A DNA stretch of 30,441 bases from DASWIP01 sp036397635 (GCA_036397635.1 DASWIP010000046.1:1-30441), one strand, 5' to 3'. Numbered from the stretch's first letter, positions 15,588-23,023 are shown. Made by a program: numbers and translations. The notes: a model not told the origin generated them from the sequence alone.

Positions 15588-16238
15588 ATGCCGACGCTTA
15601 CGGTGACGATCACGACCCCCGACGAGCTGCGTCTCGAGGGCCGGCTGAGCGTCCCGGTGGGTCCCGCGCGCGGCGGGGTCGTCGTCTGTCATCCGCATCC
15701 CCAGTACGGGGGAACCATGTCCTCGTCTCTGGTCGCCGCGATCTGGCGCGAGCTGGCCGCTCGAGACTGGGTGGCACTGCGCTTCAACTTCCGGGGAGCC
15801 GGACGCAGCGAGGGCCGATACGAGCGAGGCGTCGGTGAGCTCAAGGACGTGGCGGCCGCCTTCGACCTGGTCGCCTCCGAAGCCGGCAAGGCGCCGGTGG
15901 CGGCGGTCGGCTGGTCCTTCGGCGCCCTGGTCGCACTGGCCGGCGTGGTCGCCGACGAACGCGTCGGCGCATACGTGGGCGTCGCTCCCCCGATCGTGGT
16001 CAGCCACGAGATCGACCTGCCCCCACTCCCGCCCGAAGAGCGTCTCCAGGCCTGGCGCGGCCGCGCGCTAGCCGTGTGCGGCACCGAGGATCCGTTCTGC
16101 CGCCCCCACGCGCTCGAGCGCTGGATCGCCGCGATCCCCGGAGGGCGGATGCAGATCTTCGACGGCGCCGATCATTTCTTCTCCGAGGCCAAGGTTGAGC
16201 TCGCCCGAACCGTGGCAGATTTCTTGGGTGATGGCTGA
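15588..16238 (+). CDS. Alpha/beta hydrolase of the dienelactone-hydrolase-like COG2945 type
   Basis: This is a small hydrolase of 216 residues. It has the family's early motif CHPHPQYGGTM (about 34-44), RFNFRGAGRSEG, the nucleophile elbow GWSFGA and a late GADHFF supplying the histidine; the acid is probably in CGTEDPF. These match the short, lidless alpha/beta hydrolases of COG2945, whose substrates are not established. The frame is open further upstream (an ATG at 15537 exists), but the -10 box at 15576-15581 favours 15588. The gene downstream overlaps its 3' end by 8 bp, so the two are probably co-transcribed. Confidence 0.82.
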   Translation: MPTLTVTITTPDELRLEGRLSVPVGPARGGVVVCHPHPQYGGTMSSSLVAAIWRELAARDWVALRFNFRGAGRSEGRYERGVGELKDVAAAFDLVASEAGKAPVAAVGWSFGALVALAGVVADERVGAYVGVAPPIVVSHEIDLPPLPPEERLQAWRGRALAVCGTEDPFCRPHALERWIAAIPGGRMQIFDGADHFFSEAKVELARTVADFLGDG

Positions 16239-16488
16239 GATGAAGTATCGATCCGTGGACCAGATCGGCGCCGAGCACCTCGGCCGGCGCGTGACGATAA
16301 GACACCGCTTGGATGAGGGCGGCAGCAGCGACGTGCTCGGCATCCTCGAACACGTCGACGCGGTCTCGGTGACGGTGCGCGACAAGGGCGGCGAGCGCCG
16401 CGTGATCGGCCGCGCCGACATCGTGGCCGTTCGCGTGGTCCGTTCCACACCCCAGCTCGAGCACCCCGAGAACCCCACACCCAGGTGA
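16231..16488 (+). CDS. Small SH3-like domain protein (Rv0428c N-terminal domain type)
   Basis: This is an 85-residue soluble protein made of short β-strands: LGRRVTIRHRLDEGG, DVLGILEHVDAVSVTVRD and RRVIGRADIVAVRVV. The order resembles the SH3-like domain that precedes the acetyltransferase domain of actinobacterial Rv0428c-type proteins, here without any acetyltransferase part. The start may be ATG 16231, inside the end of the previous gene, or ATG 16240. It is followed by a 57-bp gap with the cysS promoter. The homology call is from pattern only and needs a profile search. The gene itself is well supported by position and by coupling. Confidence 0.65.
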   Translation: MAEMKYRSVDQIGAEHLGRRVTIRHRLDEGGSSDVLGILEHVDAVSVTVRDKGGERRVIGRADIVAVRVVRSTPQLEHPENPTPR

Positions 16489-16510
16489 CCGGCCTCCCCA
16501 AGTAACTGGG

Positions 16511-16539
16511 TTACGTCACCGGCCGGCCGACCCTATGAT
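16511..16539 (+). promoter_or_regulatory. Promoter of cysS (leaderless)
   Basis: TTACGT (16511-16516) and TATGAT (16534-16539) are separated by exactly 17 bp, the best-formed promoter in this part of the window. The ATG of cysS starts 7 nt after the -10, so the mRNA should begin at the start codon. No Shine-Dalgarno sequence is present. Confidence 0.55.
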
Positions 16540-16545
16540 GGGGCG

Positions 16546-17937
16546 ATGGTCGTCCTGTACGACACGCTCGCACGTGCGCGCGTCGACGTGACCCCGGCCG
16601 ATGGACGGGCGCTGACCGTCTACTCCTGCGGCCCCACCGTCTACCGCTACGCGCACATCGGGAACCTGCGCACGTTCCTGATGGCCGATCTGATCCGACG
16701 CACCTTCGAGTACACCGGCGTCGAGGTGCATCAGATCCAGAACATCACCGACGTCGGACACATGACCGACGAACTGACCGACTCGGGGCGCGATCGGATG
16801 GAGCTGGCGGCCGAGGTCGAAGGGCGCTCGCCCGAGGAGATCGCCGGCTTCTACACCGAAGCGTTCCTGGTCGACATAGACGCGTTCAACATCCGGCGCG
16901 CGCGCGACTACCCCCGGGCGTCCGAGCACATCCCCCACATGCTCGAGCTGATCGTGAAGCTGCTCGAGCGGGAACACGCGTACGAGGTGGACGGAACGGT
17001 GTACTTCGACGTCACGACGTTCACTCGGTACGGCGCGTTATCCGGCAACACGCTCGATGCATTGCACGCCGACCATCGCAAGGTCATCGGGGACACCAAA
17101 AAGCGGCACCATGCGGACTTCGTCCTGTGGAAGGCGGCAGGGCCGGCGCGTCAGATGCGGTTCCAGTCCCCATGGGGCGAGGGGTATCCGGGCTGGCACA
17201 TCGAGTGCTCGGCGATGTCGATGGCCGCCTTCGGCGAGGGATTCGACCTGCACACCGGCGGCGAGGACAACGTCTTCCCCCATCACGAGGACGAGATCGC
17301 ACAGTCCGAAGGAGCGGTGGGACATCAGGTGGTCCGCCACTGGACTCACGGCGCGCACCTGTTGTCAGAGGGCCGCAAGATGTCCAAGAGCGTGCAGAAC
17401 GTCTACGACCTGCGCGATCTCGAGCAGCGCGGTCACCGTGACCCGCTCGCGGCTCGGCTGCTGTTCCTGCAATCGCGCTACCGCGCGCAGATGAACTTCA
17501 CCCTGGACGCGCTCGCCGGCGCCGATACCACCCTCGCGCGCTGGCGCCGGCACGTCGCCGACTGGGACGCCGGGACTACCGGGAACGATGACTTGGCCGG
17601 CAAGTACGAGCAGCGCTTCGTCGAAGCCATCACCGACGACCTCGACACGCCGGCGGCGGTCGCGCTGCTCGCCGAGGTGATGTCGTCGGACGCGCTCTCA
17701 CACGGCGACCGGACGGCGCTGGCGCGCCGATGGGACCGAGTGCTGGGCCTGGACCTCGCGCGGGATGCCGGCGCATCGGTGGACGTCCCTTCGGAGGTGG
17801 CGGAGTTGCTCGAGCAGCGCGAGCGCGCGCGCGAGACGAAGGATTACGCGGAAGCCGACCGTTTGCGTGAGGCGATCCGCGCGCAGGGCTTCGACGTCGA
17901 GGACACGCCCGGGGGTCCGGAGATCAGGTCACGCTGA
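16546..17937 (+). CDS. cysS: Cysteinyl-tRNA synthetase
   Basis: Charges tRNA-Cys with cysteine in the cytoplasm. The 463 residues cover the whole enzyme. The class I motifs are HIGN (37-40) and KMSKS (278-282). The zinc site uses Cys28 (YSCGPTVY), the Cys in HIECSAMS and the His/Glu of FPHHEDEIAQSEG. The DALR-like helical domain follows, ending in the ERARETKDYAEADRLR segment typical of CysS. MshC, the mycothiol ligase that derives from CysS, is shorter (about 410 residues) and lacks this tail, so CysS is preferred. The gene is preceded by a leaderless-type promoter and followed by short repeats and a strong hairpin. Confidence 0.95.
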   Translation: MVVLYDTLARARVDVTPADGRALTVYSCGPTVYRYAHIGNLRTFLMADLIRRTFEYTGVEVHQIQNITDVGHMTDELTDSGRDRMELAAEVEGRSPEEIAGFYTEAFLVDIDAFNIRRARDYPRASEHIPHMLELIVKLLEREHAYEVDGTVYFDVTTFTRYGALSGNTLDALHADHRKVIGDTKKRHHADFVLWKAAGPARQMRFQSPWGEGYPGWHIECSAMSMAAFGEGFDLHTGGEDNVFPHHEDEIAQSEGAVGHQVVRHWTHGAHLLSEGRKMSKSVQNVYDLRDLEQRGHRDPLAARLLFLQSRYRAQMNFTLDALAGADTTLARWRRHVADWDAGTTGNDDLAGKYEQRFVEAITDDLDTPAAVALLAEVMSSDALSHGDRTALARRWDRVLGLDLARDAGASVDVPSEVAELLEQRERARETKDYAEADRLREAIRAQGFDVEDTPGGPEIRSR

Positions 17938-18006
17938 ACGCGCGCGCCGGGAAACAGGCTGAACGCGGAGCGCCGGGAACCACGCTGAGGCGGAGCGCCG
18001 GCAAAA
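17931..18006 (+). repeat. Three imperfect ~25-bp tandem repeats after cysS
   Basis: Units at 17931-17955, 17956-17981 and 17982-18006 share the core (A)CGCTGAacGCGgaGCGCCGGg. The first overlaps the cysS stop codon. Copies 2 and 3 are closest to each other. I see no coding potential here. Confidence 0.6.
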
Positions 18007-18013
18007 TGGTCCA

Positions 18014-18039
18014 GGGCGCCGTCCCCCGAGACGGCGCCC
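18014..18039 (+). terminator. Strong hairpin downstream of cysS
   Basis: GGGCGCCGTC (18014-18023) and GACGGCGCCC (18030-18039) form a perfect 10-bp stem with the 6-nt loop CCCCGA. It lies 77 nt past the cysS stop and between convergent transcripts (the gene at 18102-18299 points toward it). There is no T tract, as is common for actinobacterial terminators. Confidence 0.6.
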
Positions 18040-18101
18040 CGGAACCGGGTCGCGCCTGCCGCATGCCTCCCCCCGGAGACGCGGCGGGCTGCGAGTGTGT
18101 C

Positions 18102-18299
18102 CTAAGGCGTTGGCAGACTCTCCGGCGAGATCGTCTGACAGGTCTGATCTTGGTCGACCACGGTCTCGCCCGCGATGGTGACGTGGGCCTCGGCGCATAC
18201 CGTTACCGACTGAGCGCTCGCGACCGCGCCACCGAAGGCTCCAACACCGATCAACGCTGCGATCATCGCCGCCCTCGTCCGCACGCTTGCCAACTCCAT
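18102..18299 (-). CDS. Tiny secreted two-cysteine protein, unknown function
   Basis: This 65-residue protein is divergent from the sigma factor gene. A basic start (SVRTR) and a hydrophobic core (about 10-27) lead to a signal-peptidase site after ASA (29). The mature part, about 36 residues, has only two cysteines (Cys35 and Cys54), which could form a disulfide, and is otherwise polar. The ATG at 18299 is chosen because the frame before it reads polar, Pro-rich codons; the ribosome site is weak (AAGGATG some 13 nt away). I do not recognise a family. Its similarity in size and design to the peptide at 19567-19725, on the other side of the sigma factor, supports the call. Confidence 0.55.
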   Translation of the reverse strand: MELASVRTRAAMIAALIGVGAFGGAVASAQSVTVCAEAHVTIAGETVVDQDQTCQTISPESLPTP

Positions 18300-18436
18300 C
18301 CCATATGCGTCATCCTTGCTCCAGTAGGTACGAGGTCCATCTATGGGTCTTACGGTCGAATCCTGACAAATCGGCGGGATGGCTTCGGACGGGGTAGAAG
18401 GATTCACTCTAGGCGGCCGCGAATGAGCGTAAAGAC

Positions 18437-19558
18437 GTGAAGACCGAAGGCGATCTCACCGTTCCCTCCGAGCTCGGCGAGGGTTACCACGCCACGTTCG
18501 CGCGGCTGTGCCGGATGTTCCGCGCGCGCGGCGTGCCCCCGAGCGAGACTGCCGACCTCGCCCAGGAGACGATCGCCCGAACGCTCCTGCACCTGAGACG
18601 GAGAGGCTTGATGGACCCGGGTCGCAGCAACGGGCATGCGGCCAACGGCAACGGCAACGGCACCAACGGCAACGGCACTAACGGCAACGGCGCGCGCCGA
18701 CTGGAACTGCCGGCCGACGCGGGCATCGAGCCGCTCATCAAGCGGATCGCGATCAACCTCCTGATCGACCGCGCGCGCGCCGCGGCGCCGAAGATGCTTC
18801 CGATCGACGGCGCGGAAGAGATCGCCCAACCCGGTCTGGATCCCAGCGACGAGGTCGCGCGACGACAGCAGCGCGCTCAAGTCCATCGCGCCATCGGCGA
18901 TCTCTCGAGCAGACACCGTACCGCCATGCTTCTATCGCTCGAAGGACTGACCCCGGCTGAGATCGCGACCCATCTGGGTATCCGGCGCAACGCCGCCGAC
19001 GCACTGCTGTATCGCGCGCGCCGCAGCCTCGCCAAACACCTCAGCACCCTCGGCGGGCTGATCCGCGGCCTCGCCGTGATCATCGCGCTACGGCTGCGCG
19101 CCCTCGCTCGCCGACCGGAAGCGACGACGCTGTCCGACGCCGCATTCGCCGGACAGGCCGTCCTGGGGATCGCCGCAGCTACGCTGGGCACGCTGCTCGT
19201 CCTGACACTGCCGGCATCGACCGAGGCGGATGCGGCAGTGCCGCCCATCGCGGTCGAGGCACCTGTGAGCGCTGGGGCGGACATCGCATCGGTCGAAGCG
19301 CCCGCGACCATCACCCCCGAGAAAGATGTCGTAGAGCCCACGCGCACGGCAGGAGTGAGCCCGAGAACCGACATCGACGTGCAGGGCCATGAGGTACACA
19401 CGGGCGCCGGCTTCAAGGATCCGGCCACCGGCCAGGACGAGGAGTTCGGCCTGGATCTGATCCACGAGCGCGACGAAGCCGACCGTGGGGTCGCCGGACC
19501 GATGCTCGATTCGGTGACAGAGTTCACGTGCGATACGGCGACGGCATGCGAGGAGTGA
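18437..19558 (+). CDS. Sigma-70-family (ECF-like) factor with Asn-Gly insert and C-terminal transmembrane extension
   Basis: A 373-residue protein. Region 2 begins near residue 18 (YHATFARLC) with DLAQET (40-45) and continues at IKRIAINLLIDRAR (101-114), but an insert of Asn-Gly repeats (about 65-87) splits it. Region 4 (about 143-202) ends in the helix-turn-helix GLTPAEIATHLGIRRNAADALLYRARRSL. A hydrophobic segment (about 238-258) predicts a membrane span, followed by ~115 mostly acidic, Thr/Ala/Val-rich residues that would lie outside the cell. Start is GTG, overlapping the stop of a five-codon ATG frame at 18423 (GTGA). A membrane-bound sigma factor that senses through its own tail is the inference; no separate anti-sigma gene is seen. 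Confidence 0.82.
   Translation: MKTEGDLTVPSELGEGYHATFARLCRMFRARGVPPSETADLAQETIARTLLHLRRRGLMDPGRSNGHAANGNGNGTNGNGTNGNGARRLELPADAGIEPLIKRIAINLLIDRARAAAPKMLPIDGAEEIAQPGLDPSDEVARRQQRAQVHRAIGDLSSRHRTAMLLSLEGLTPAEIATHLGIRRNAADALLYRARRSLAKHLSTLGGLIRGLAVIIALRLRALARRPEATTLSDAAFAGQAVLGIAAATLGTLLVLTLPASTEADAAVPPIAVEAPVSAGADIASVEAPATITPEKDVVEPTRTAGVSPRTDIDVQGHEVHTGAGFKDPATGQDEEFGLDLIHERDEADRGVAGPMLDSVTEFTCDTATACEE
18644..18691 (+). repeat. AACGGC-based tandem repeat within the sigma factor gene
   Basis: Sixteen codons alternate Asn (AAC) and Gly (GGC) with an ACC or ACT (Thr) every fifth codon at the end, giving 6-bp and 15-bp periodicity. The tract encodes the flexible insert that splits sigma region 2. 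Such tracts can expand or contract. Confidence 0.7.
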
Positions 19559-19566
19559 ATCAGCAG

Positions 19567-19725
19567 ATGACACGGACATTCAAGCGACTCCTGGCGGCGG
19601 CGGCCTTGGTCGGCGCGATACTCGGATCGTCCGGCACGGCGAGCGCCGATCGGATGTGCGCCGCGTTCTGGACGACGTACCCGACCGAAGTGCGAACCCA
19701 GCTCGTCTGCGTGGATATGCCCTAG
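19567..19725 (+). CDS. Tiny secreted two-cysteine protein following the sigma factor, unknown function
   Basis: This is a 52-residue protein starting 8 nt after the sigma factor stop, probably in the same transcript (GAGGAG lies about 12 nt before the ATG). The n-region TRTFKR and the hydrophobic core (about 8-21) lead to a signal-peptidase site near ASA (27). The mature ~25 residues carry Cys31 and Cys47, a short aromatic/acidic sequence and end in VCVDMP. I recognise no family. The design (signal peptide, short mature part, two cysteines) repeats that of the divergent gene at 18102-18299. Because it is so short, the call depends on context. Confidence 0.6.
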   Translation: MTRTFKRLLAAAALVGAILGSSGTASADRMCAAFWTTYPTEVRTQLVCVDMP

Positions 19726-19744
19726 GCGTCGCTGCCGGCGCGCC

Positions 19745-19761
19745 AAGCCGCACTACGGCTT
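19745..19761. terminator. Possible shared hairpin between convergent genes
   Basis: AAGCCG and CGGCTT form a perfect 6-bp stem with a 5-nt loop. It sits 19 nt after the small secreted gene and covers the stop codon of the alcohol dehydrogenase gene. It may weakly end transcription in both directions. Confidence 0.3.
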
Positions 19762-20796
19762 CAGGACCACCTTCATCGCTTCGCGCGAATCGAAGAGCTC
19801 GTAGCCTCGTATCGCCTCTTCCAGGGGCAGGGTGTGGGAGATGATGATCGTGGGATCGATCTCGCCCCGCTCCACCAACTCCAGCGATCGATCCCAATGA
19901 GCCTGGACATTGGTGGTGCCACCCATCACCAACGTGATCCCCCGGCGCCAAACCTCCCCGAGCGGGAAGTCGTAGGCGAGGTCGGTGTACACACCGATGA
20001 CGCCGATCGTGCCGCCCGGCCGCACGGCGTCCAGCGCGGACGTGAACGCGCTCGGCTGCCCGACGCAGTCGATCACGACGTCGGCGCCGCGCTCGCCGGT
20101 GCGCCGCTGGATCTCGACCACCGGATTCACCTTCGTCCCATCCACCGGTGTCGCGCCGAGCGAGGCGGCCAGCGCCAGCCGGTCGGCCGCCATGTCGACG
20201 ATGAAGACCTCGGCCGGCTTGGCCGCCAACACGTGCATCAACGTGAAGATGCCCACCGGCCCGGCGCCGATGATCGCAACGATGTCGCCTTCGGACAGTC
20301 CGGTCCGCACGCAGATGTAATCACCCGTCGTCAGGATGTCCCCGGCGAAGATCGCGTGCTCGTCGGTCAGCGCTCCGGGAACCTTGTGCAGGTTCAGGTC
20401 CGCGCCGGGCACCCGGACGCGCTCGGCCTGCGCCCCGTCGAGATCGCCTGTGAAGATCCCGTACCCCAGCACCCGCATGTCGTCGCAGTGGTTGTAGGAG
20501 CCGCGCGCGCACGCCCAGCACTCGCCGCAGGCGATGACGAAGGAGCCGACCACGCGATCCCCCGGCGCGACCCCGGTCACGCCGTCCCCGACCTGCTCGA
20601 CGATGCCGACGAATTCGTGTCCGATCACGCTGCCCGCTCTCACACCCGGGATCCGGCCGTGAAGCAGGTGCAGATCCGACCCGCAGATCGCCGCGGTGGT
20701 GACGCGAACGATCGCGTCTCGCGGCTCGAGCAGCGACGGCTCAGGGTAGTCGCCGACCCGTAACGACCCGACGTCGTCGAACAGGACCGCGCGCAT
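19753..20796 (-). CDS. Zinc-dependent alcohol dehydrogenase (MDR family)
   Basis: A 347-residue medium-chain dehydrogenase that should oxidise an alcohol with NAD. Catalytic zinc ligands are Cys38 (ICGSD) and His60-Glu61 (GHEFVG); structural zinc is bound by Cys90, 93, 96 and 104. The Rossmann motif is GAGPVG (177-182), with an acidic Asp after the second strand (FIVDM) that favours NAD over NADP. This matches the glutathione-independent-formaldehyde/threonine-type branch, but the exact substrate is not determined. The ATG shares one base with the stop of the small membrane gene upstream (TGATG), so it is the last gene of a coupled operon. The frame upstream of this ATG belongs to that other gene. 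Confidence 0.88.
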   Translation of the reverse strand: MRAVLFDDVGSLRVGDYPEPSLLEPRDAIVRVTTAAICGSDLHLLHGRIPGVRAGSVIGHEFVGIVEQVGDGVTGVAPGDRVVGSFVIACGECWACARGSYNHCDDMRVLGYGIFTGDLDGAQAERVRVPGADLNLHKVPGALTDEHAIFAGDILTTGDYICVRTGLSEGDIVAIIGAGPVGIFTLMHVLAAKPAEVFIVDMAADRLALAASLGATPVDGTKVNPVVEIQRRTGERGADVVIDCVGQPSAFTSALDAVRPGGTIGVIGVYTDLAYDFPLGEVWRRGITLVMGGTTNVQAHWDRSLELVERGEIDPTIIISHTLPLEEAIRGYELFDSREAMKVVLKP

Positions 20797-21182
20797 CAAG
20801 CCCGGCGCCGGCCGGGCAAGGGCACGACGTCCGCGCCGGCGGCGGCGCCCGGGGCACGCCGAGCTTCGTAGATCCGGACGCCGGCCCACACCGCCGCAAC
20901 CGCGATGGCCGCCGGCGCACCGATGCCCGAGTGGACGACGATCGCGGGCGGCGTCACCTGGCCCTCGGCGCGACGCTTCGTCGTGCGCCGCGTCCGGCCG
21001 GCGATGCGCCGGGCGACGAACAGCGCCACGCCGGCTCCCACCCCGCCGCCGAGTAACCTGACGGCCTGGCGTCCGCGTCGGGCGATCGGCGGTAGGCGAC
21101 GCTCCAACTCGGCGAACCGGACGTCCAGGCGCGCGCGGATCTGCTCGATCTCCTTCAGCGTGTCAGACGTTCGCGCACCCAT
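20796..21182 (-). CDS. Small membrane protein, DUF3618-like
   Basis: This is a 128-residue protein. The N-terminal helix with EIEQIRARLDVRFAELERRL (11-30) resembles the DUF3618 region common in actinobacteria, next to holin-like genes. Hydrophobic stretches lie at about 41-58 and 86-103, with Arg/Lys-rich segments between them. It overlaps the 3' end of the upstream holin-like gene by 28 bp and is coupled to the alcohol dehydrogenase gene downstream. The role is unknown, perhaps envelope or stress related. The DUF assignment is from pattern and could be wrong. Confidence 0.65.
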   Translation of the reverse strand: MGARTSDTLKEIEQIRARLDVRFAELERRLPPIARRGRQAVRLLGGGVGAGVALFVARRIAGRTRRTTKRRAEGQVTPPAIVVHSGIGAPAAIAVAAVWAGVRIYEARRAPGAAAGADVVPLPGRRRA

Positions 21183-21538
21183 CGCGCATCCTCCTTCACC
21201 CGTCCGAGCGTCTCGGAGCTCTCGACCTTGCCTCGCATCTTGCGCACGCCCAGCATGACGCCGAGCGCGGCGAGGGCCAGCAGGACACCACCGAAGACCA
21301 GGAAGTCGACCTGCGGTGAGAACGGAAGCCACAGCGCCGTCCCCAGCAAGATGAACGACAGGCCGGGCAGCAGCAGCACCGCCGCTCCGGCAACGAGGCC
21401 GGCTGCCTTCAGCTTGCTCGCGAGCGCCTCTATGAGCCCAGTCCGCACCAGTTCCATCTCCTTGCGAACCAGCAAGAGCGCGTCCTCGAGCGTCTCCGAG
21501 ACGAGCTCGGCCGTCGTCTTGGTCGACGTGTCAGCCAT
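21155..21538 (-). CDS. Holin superfamily III (PF07332-like) membrane protein
   Basis: This is a 127-residue protein with a charged amphipathic start (ELVSETLEDALLLVRKEMELV, of which 11-20 and 21-31 are the core) and two membrane helices (46-70 and 76-98). That arrangement fits the Actinobacteriophage-holin-III/DUF1469 family, which in bacterial chromosomes is not a lysis gene. GGGAGGG precedes the ATG at 21538 by 4 nt. It is followed, with overlap, by the DUF3618-like gene, a pair often found together. The position in an operon with an alcohol dehydrogenase has no obvious functional link. Confidence 0.8.
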   Translation of the reverse strand: MADTSTKTTAELVSETLEDALLLVRKEMELVRTGLIEALASKLKAAGLVAGAAVLLLPGLSFILLGTALWLPFSPQVDFLVFGGVLLALAALGVMLGVRKMRGKVESSETLGRVKEDARWVRERLTR

Positions 21539-21562
21539 GATCCCTCCCACGGGTCGAGCCTC

Positions 21563-21568
21563 AAGGTA
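21563..21568 (-). promoter_or_regulatory. Possible -10 box of the holin-like operon
   Basis: TACCTT on the minus strand is 24 nt before the ATG at 21538, giving an 18-nt leader with the ribosome site. The gap of 95 bp to the hydrolase gene upstream leaves room for a promoter. No convincing -35. Confidence 0.25.
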
Positions 21569-21633
21569 CCCTCAGGCCGGTCCGAGGGGGAAACCGGGAC
21601 ACGGCGAATCGCGTCGATCCCCGACCAGGAAAC

Positions 21634-22434
21634 CTAGGCTTCCTCGAGCAGCGCGACGATCGCTGCCCGCACCTCGTCCGGACGCTCGAACAGCGCGCAG
21701 TGTCCCGCTTCGGGCACCGTCACGCGGCGAGCCGATGGCAGCAGCCTCACGAGCTCGTCCGAATAGCGCGCCGGCGTGCAGATGTCATCTTCCCCGACCA
21801 GCACCAGCGCCGGCGCGCGCACCCCGCTCAGCCGGTCTGCCACGTCGTGCGCGATATCCGCCTCGCACTGGCGCAACCAGCCGTCGGCGCGCTGACTGTA
21901 CGTCTCGGCATCCCACATTCGATAGATGGCGTCGTAGCGATCGCGCTGCTCGAACGTCACCGGCGAGAACAACCACGCATCGAGGGCGCGCAGGAACGCG
22001 GCATCGTCGTCGGGATGGGCGAGCCGGATCGCTTGCCACGAGCGCATCTGAGCGACGAACCATGCGTCCGAACGCGCCCAGGTCGACAGCAGCCCGAGCG
22101 ATCGGACCCGCGCGGGCGCCGCGAGGGCCATCTCCATCGCCACCGCGCCGCCGAGTGAGAACCCCACGACGTCGGCCGCCTCGATCCCGAGGCCGTCGAG
22201 CACGCCGAGCGCGTCGGCCGCGAGGTCGGCGGGCCGGTAAGGCTCGGTAACATAGGTCGAGGCGCCCGTGTCGCGTTGGTCGATCGCGATGAACCGCCGT
22301 CGAGCAGCGAGCGGCTCGACCAGCGGAAGCCAGGTCTCGCCGCTCTCACCCGTGCCGTTGATCAGGAGGACCGGCTCGCCCGCCCCAAGGTCGTGATACG
22401 CGATGTCGAGCGAGCCGACCCGAACCGTGGACAC
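21634..22434 (-). CDS. Alpha/beta-fold hydrolase
   Basis: This is a 266-residue soluble hydrolase. INGTG (25-29) forms the oxyanion region, GFSLGG (91-96) carries the nucleophile Ser93, VGEDD the acid and AGHCALF the histidine. The family is the 3-oxoadipate enol-lactonase/carboxylesterase-like group, but the substrate is unknown. The start is GTG, one base after the stop of the DUF2269-like gene, and has no ribosome site of its own, so translation is likely coupled. A 95-bp gap separates it from the holin-like gene downstream. Confidence 0.86.
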   Translation of the reverse strand: MSTVRVGSLDIAYHDLGAGEPVLLINGTGESGETWLPLVEPLAARRRFIAIDQRDTGASTYVTEPYRPADLAADALGVLDGLGIEAADVVGFSLGGAVAMEMALAAPARVRSLGLLSTWARSDAWFVAQMRSWQAIRLAHPDDDAAFLRALDAWLFSPVTFEQRDRYDAIYRMWDAETYSQRADGWLRQCEADIAHDVADRLSGVRAPALVLVGEDDICTPARYSDELVRLLPSARRVTVPEAGHCALFERPDEVRAAIVALLEEA

Positions 22435-22435
22435 G

Positions 22436-22948
22436 TCAGCAGCGCAGCAACGCGCCGGCGCACTCGGACAGCGGCTTCCAGACCATCAGGAGGATGATGA
22501 TGACCGTCATCAGCGTCATCGACTGCCCGAACGTCGCCGTCTTCTTCGCGACGGCCCCGAACTCGGGCGTTCCCGCCTGCCCGCTTGCCATCATCTCTTC
22601 CATCTGGTGGGTGGCCTTGTAGTTCACGATCGAGATCCCGATGACGAGGATGTAGAGGCCGATCGAGACGATGAGCCACTCTTCCTTGAAGAAGTTCGAG
22701 CGGATCGACGACCGGTTGAGGATCAGCAGGAGACCGCTGAGCCATTGCACGACCCAGCCGGCCGGCGCGACGAAGATGTTCTCGATCCTGATCATCGCGC
22801 GCACGATCCCCAACGCGTACTCGGGGTTCTTGCTCGCGAACGGCCCGAGGACGGCGAACGCGAACGAGGGGCCGAGTCCTACGATGGCGCTGAAGACGTG
22901 GATCGTCAGCAGGATCGTGAACCAGGTCTGATCGTCTGTGAACTCCAT
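22436..22948 (-). CDS. Integral membrane protein, DUF2269-like
   Basis: This is a 170-residue protein with four predicted membrane helices (about 10-35, 56-77, 91-110 and 143-160). The pattern TIHVFSAIVGLGPSF, a His in the first helix and the LVIG-x-N-Y segment resembles the DUF2269 (PF10027) family of unknown function, here without heme or metal evidence beyond the single His. The ATG at 22948 lacks a strong ribosome site. The divergent pterin dehydratase starts 74-83 bp away, so the intergenic region must hold two promoters. Confidence 0.75.
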   Translation of the reverse strand: MEFTDDQTWFTILLTIHVFSAIVGLGPSFAFAVLGPFASKNPEYALGIVRAMIRIENIFVAPAGWVVQWLSGLLLILNRSSIRSNFFKEEWLIVSIGLYILVIGISIVNYKATHQMEEMMASGQAGTPEFGAVAKKTATFGQSMTLMTVIIILLMVWKPLSECAGALLRC

Positions 22949-23017
22949 AGGGACCCCCGCCTTCCGCCGCAGCCCCGAGTCTTCCACGCTGCATGCTCCG
23001 GTTCAAGGAAGCCGGAC

Positions 23018-23023
23018 TAGGAT
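23018..23023 (+). promoter_or_regulatory. Possible -10 box of the pterin dehydratase gene
   Basis: TAGGAT overlaps the in-frame ATG at 23022 and ends 7 nt before an in-frame GTG at 23031. If functional, the leaderless GTG is the real start. Confidence 0.35.

Noticed and set aside
16546..17937. MshC (mycothiol ligase) instead of CysS
   Set aside because: Length 463 and the C-terminal tRNA-binding-like tail fit CysS; MshC is shorter.
21155..21538. Prophage remnant because of the holin-like gene
   Set aside because: No other phage genes lie nearby, and chromosomal holin-III/DUF3618 pairs are common in actinobacteria.
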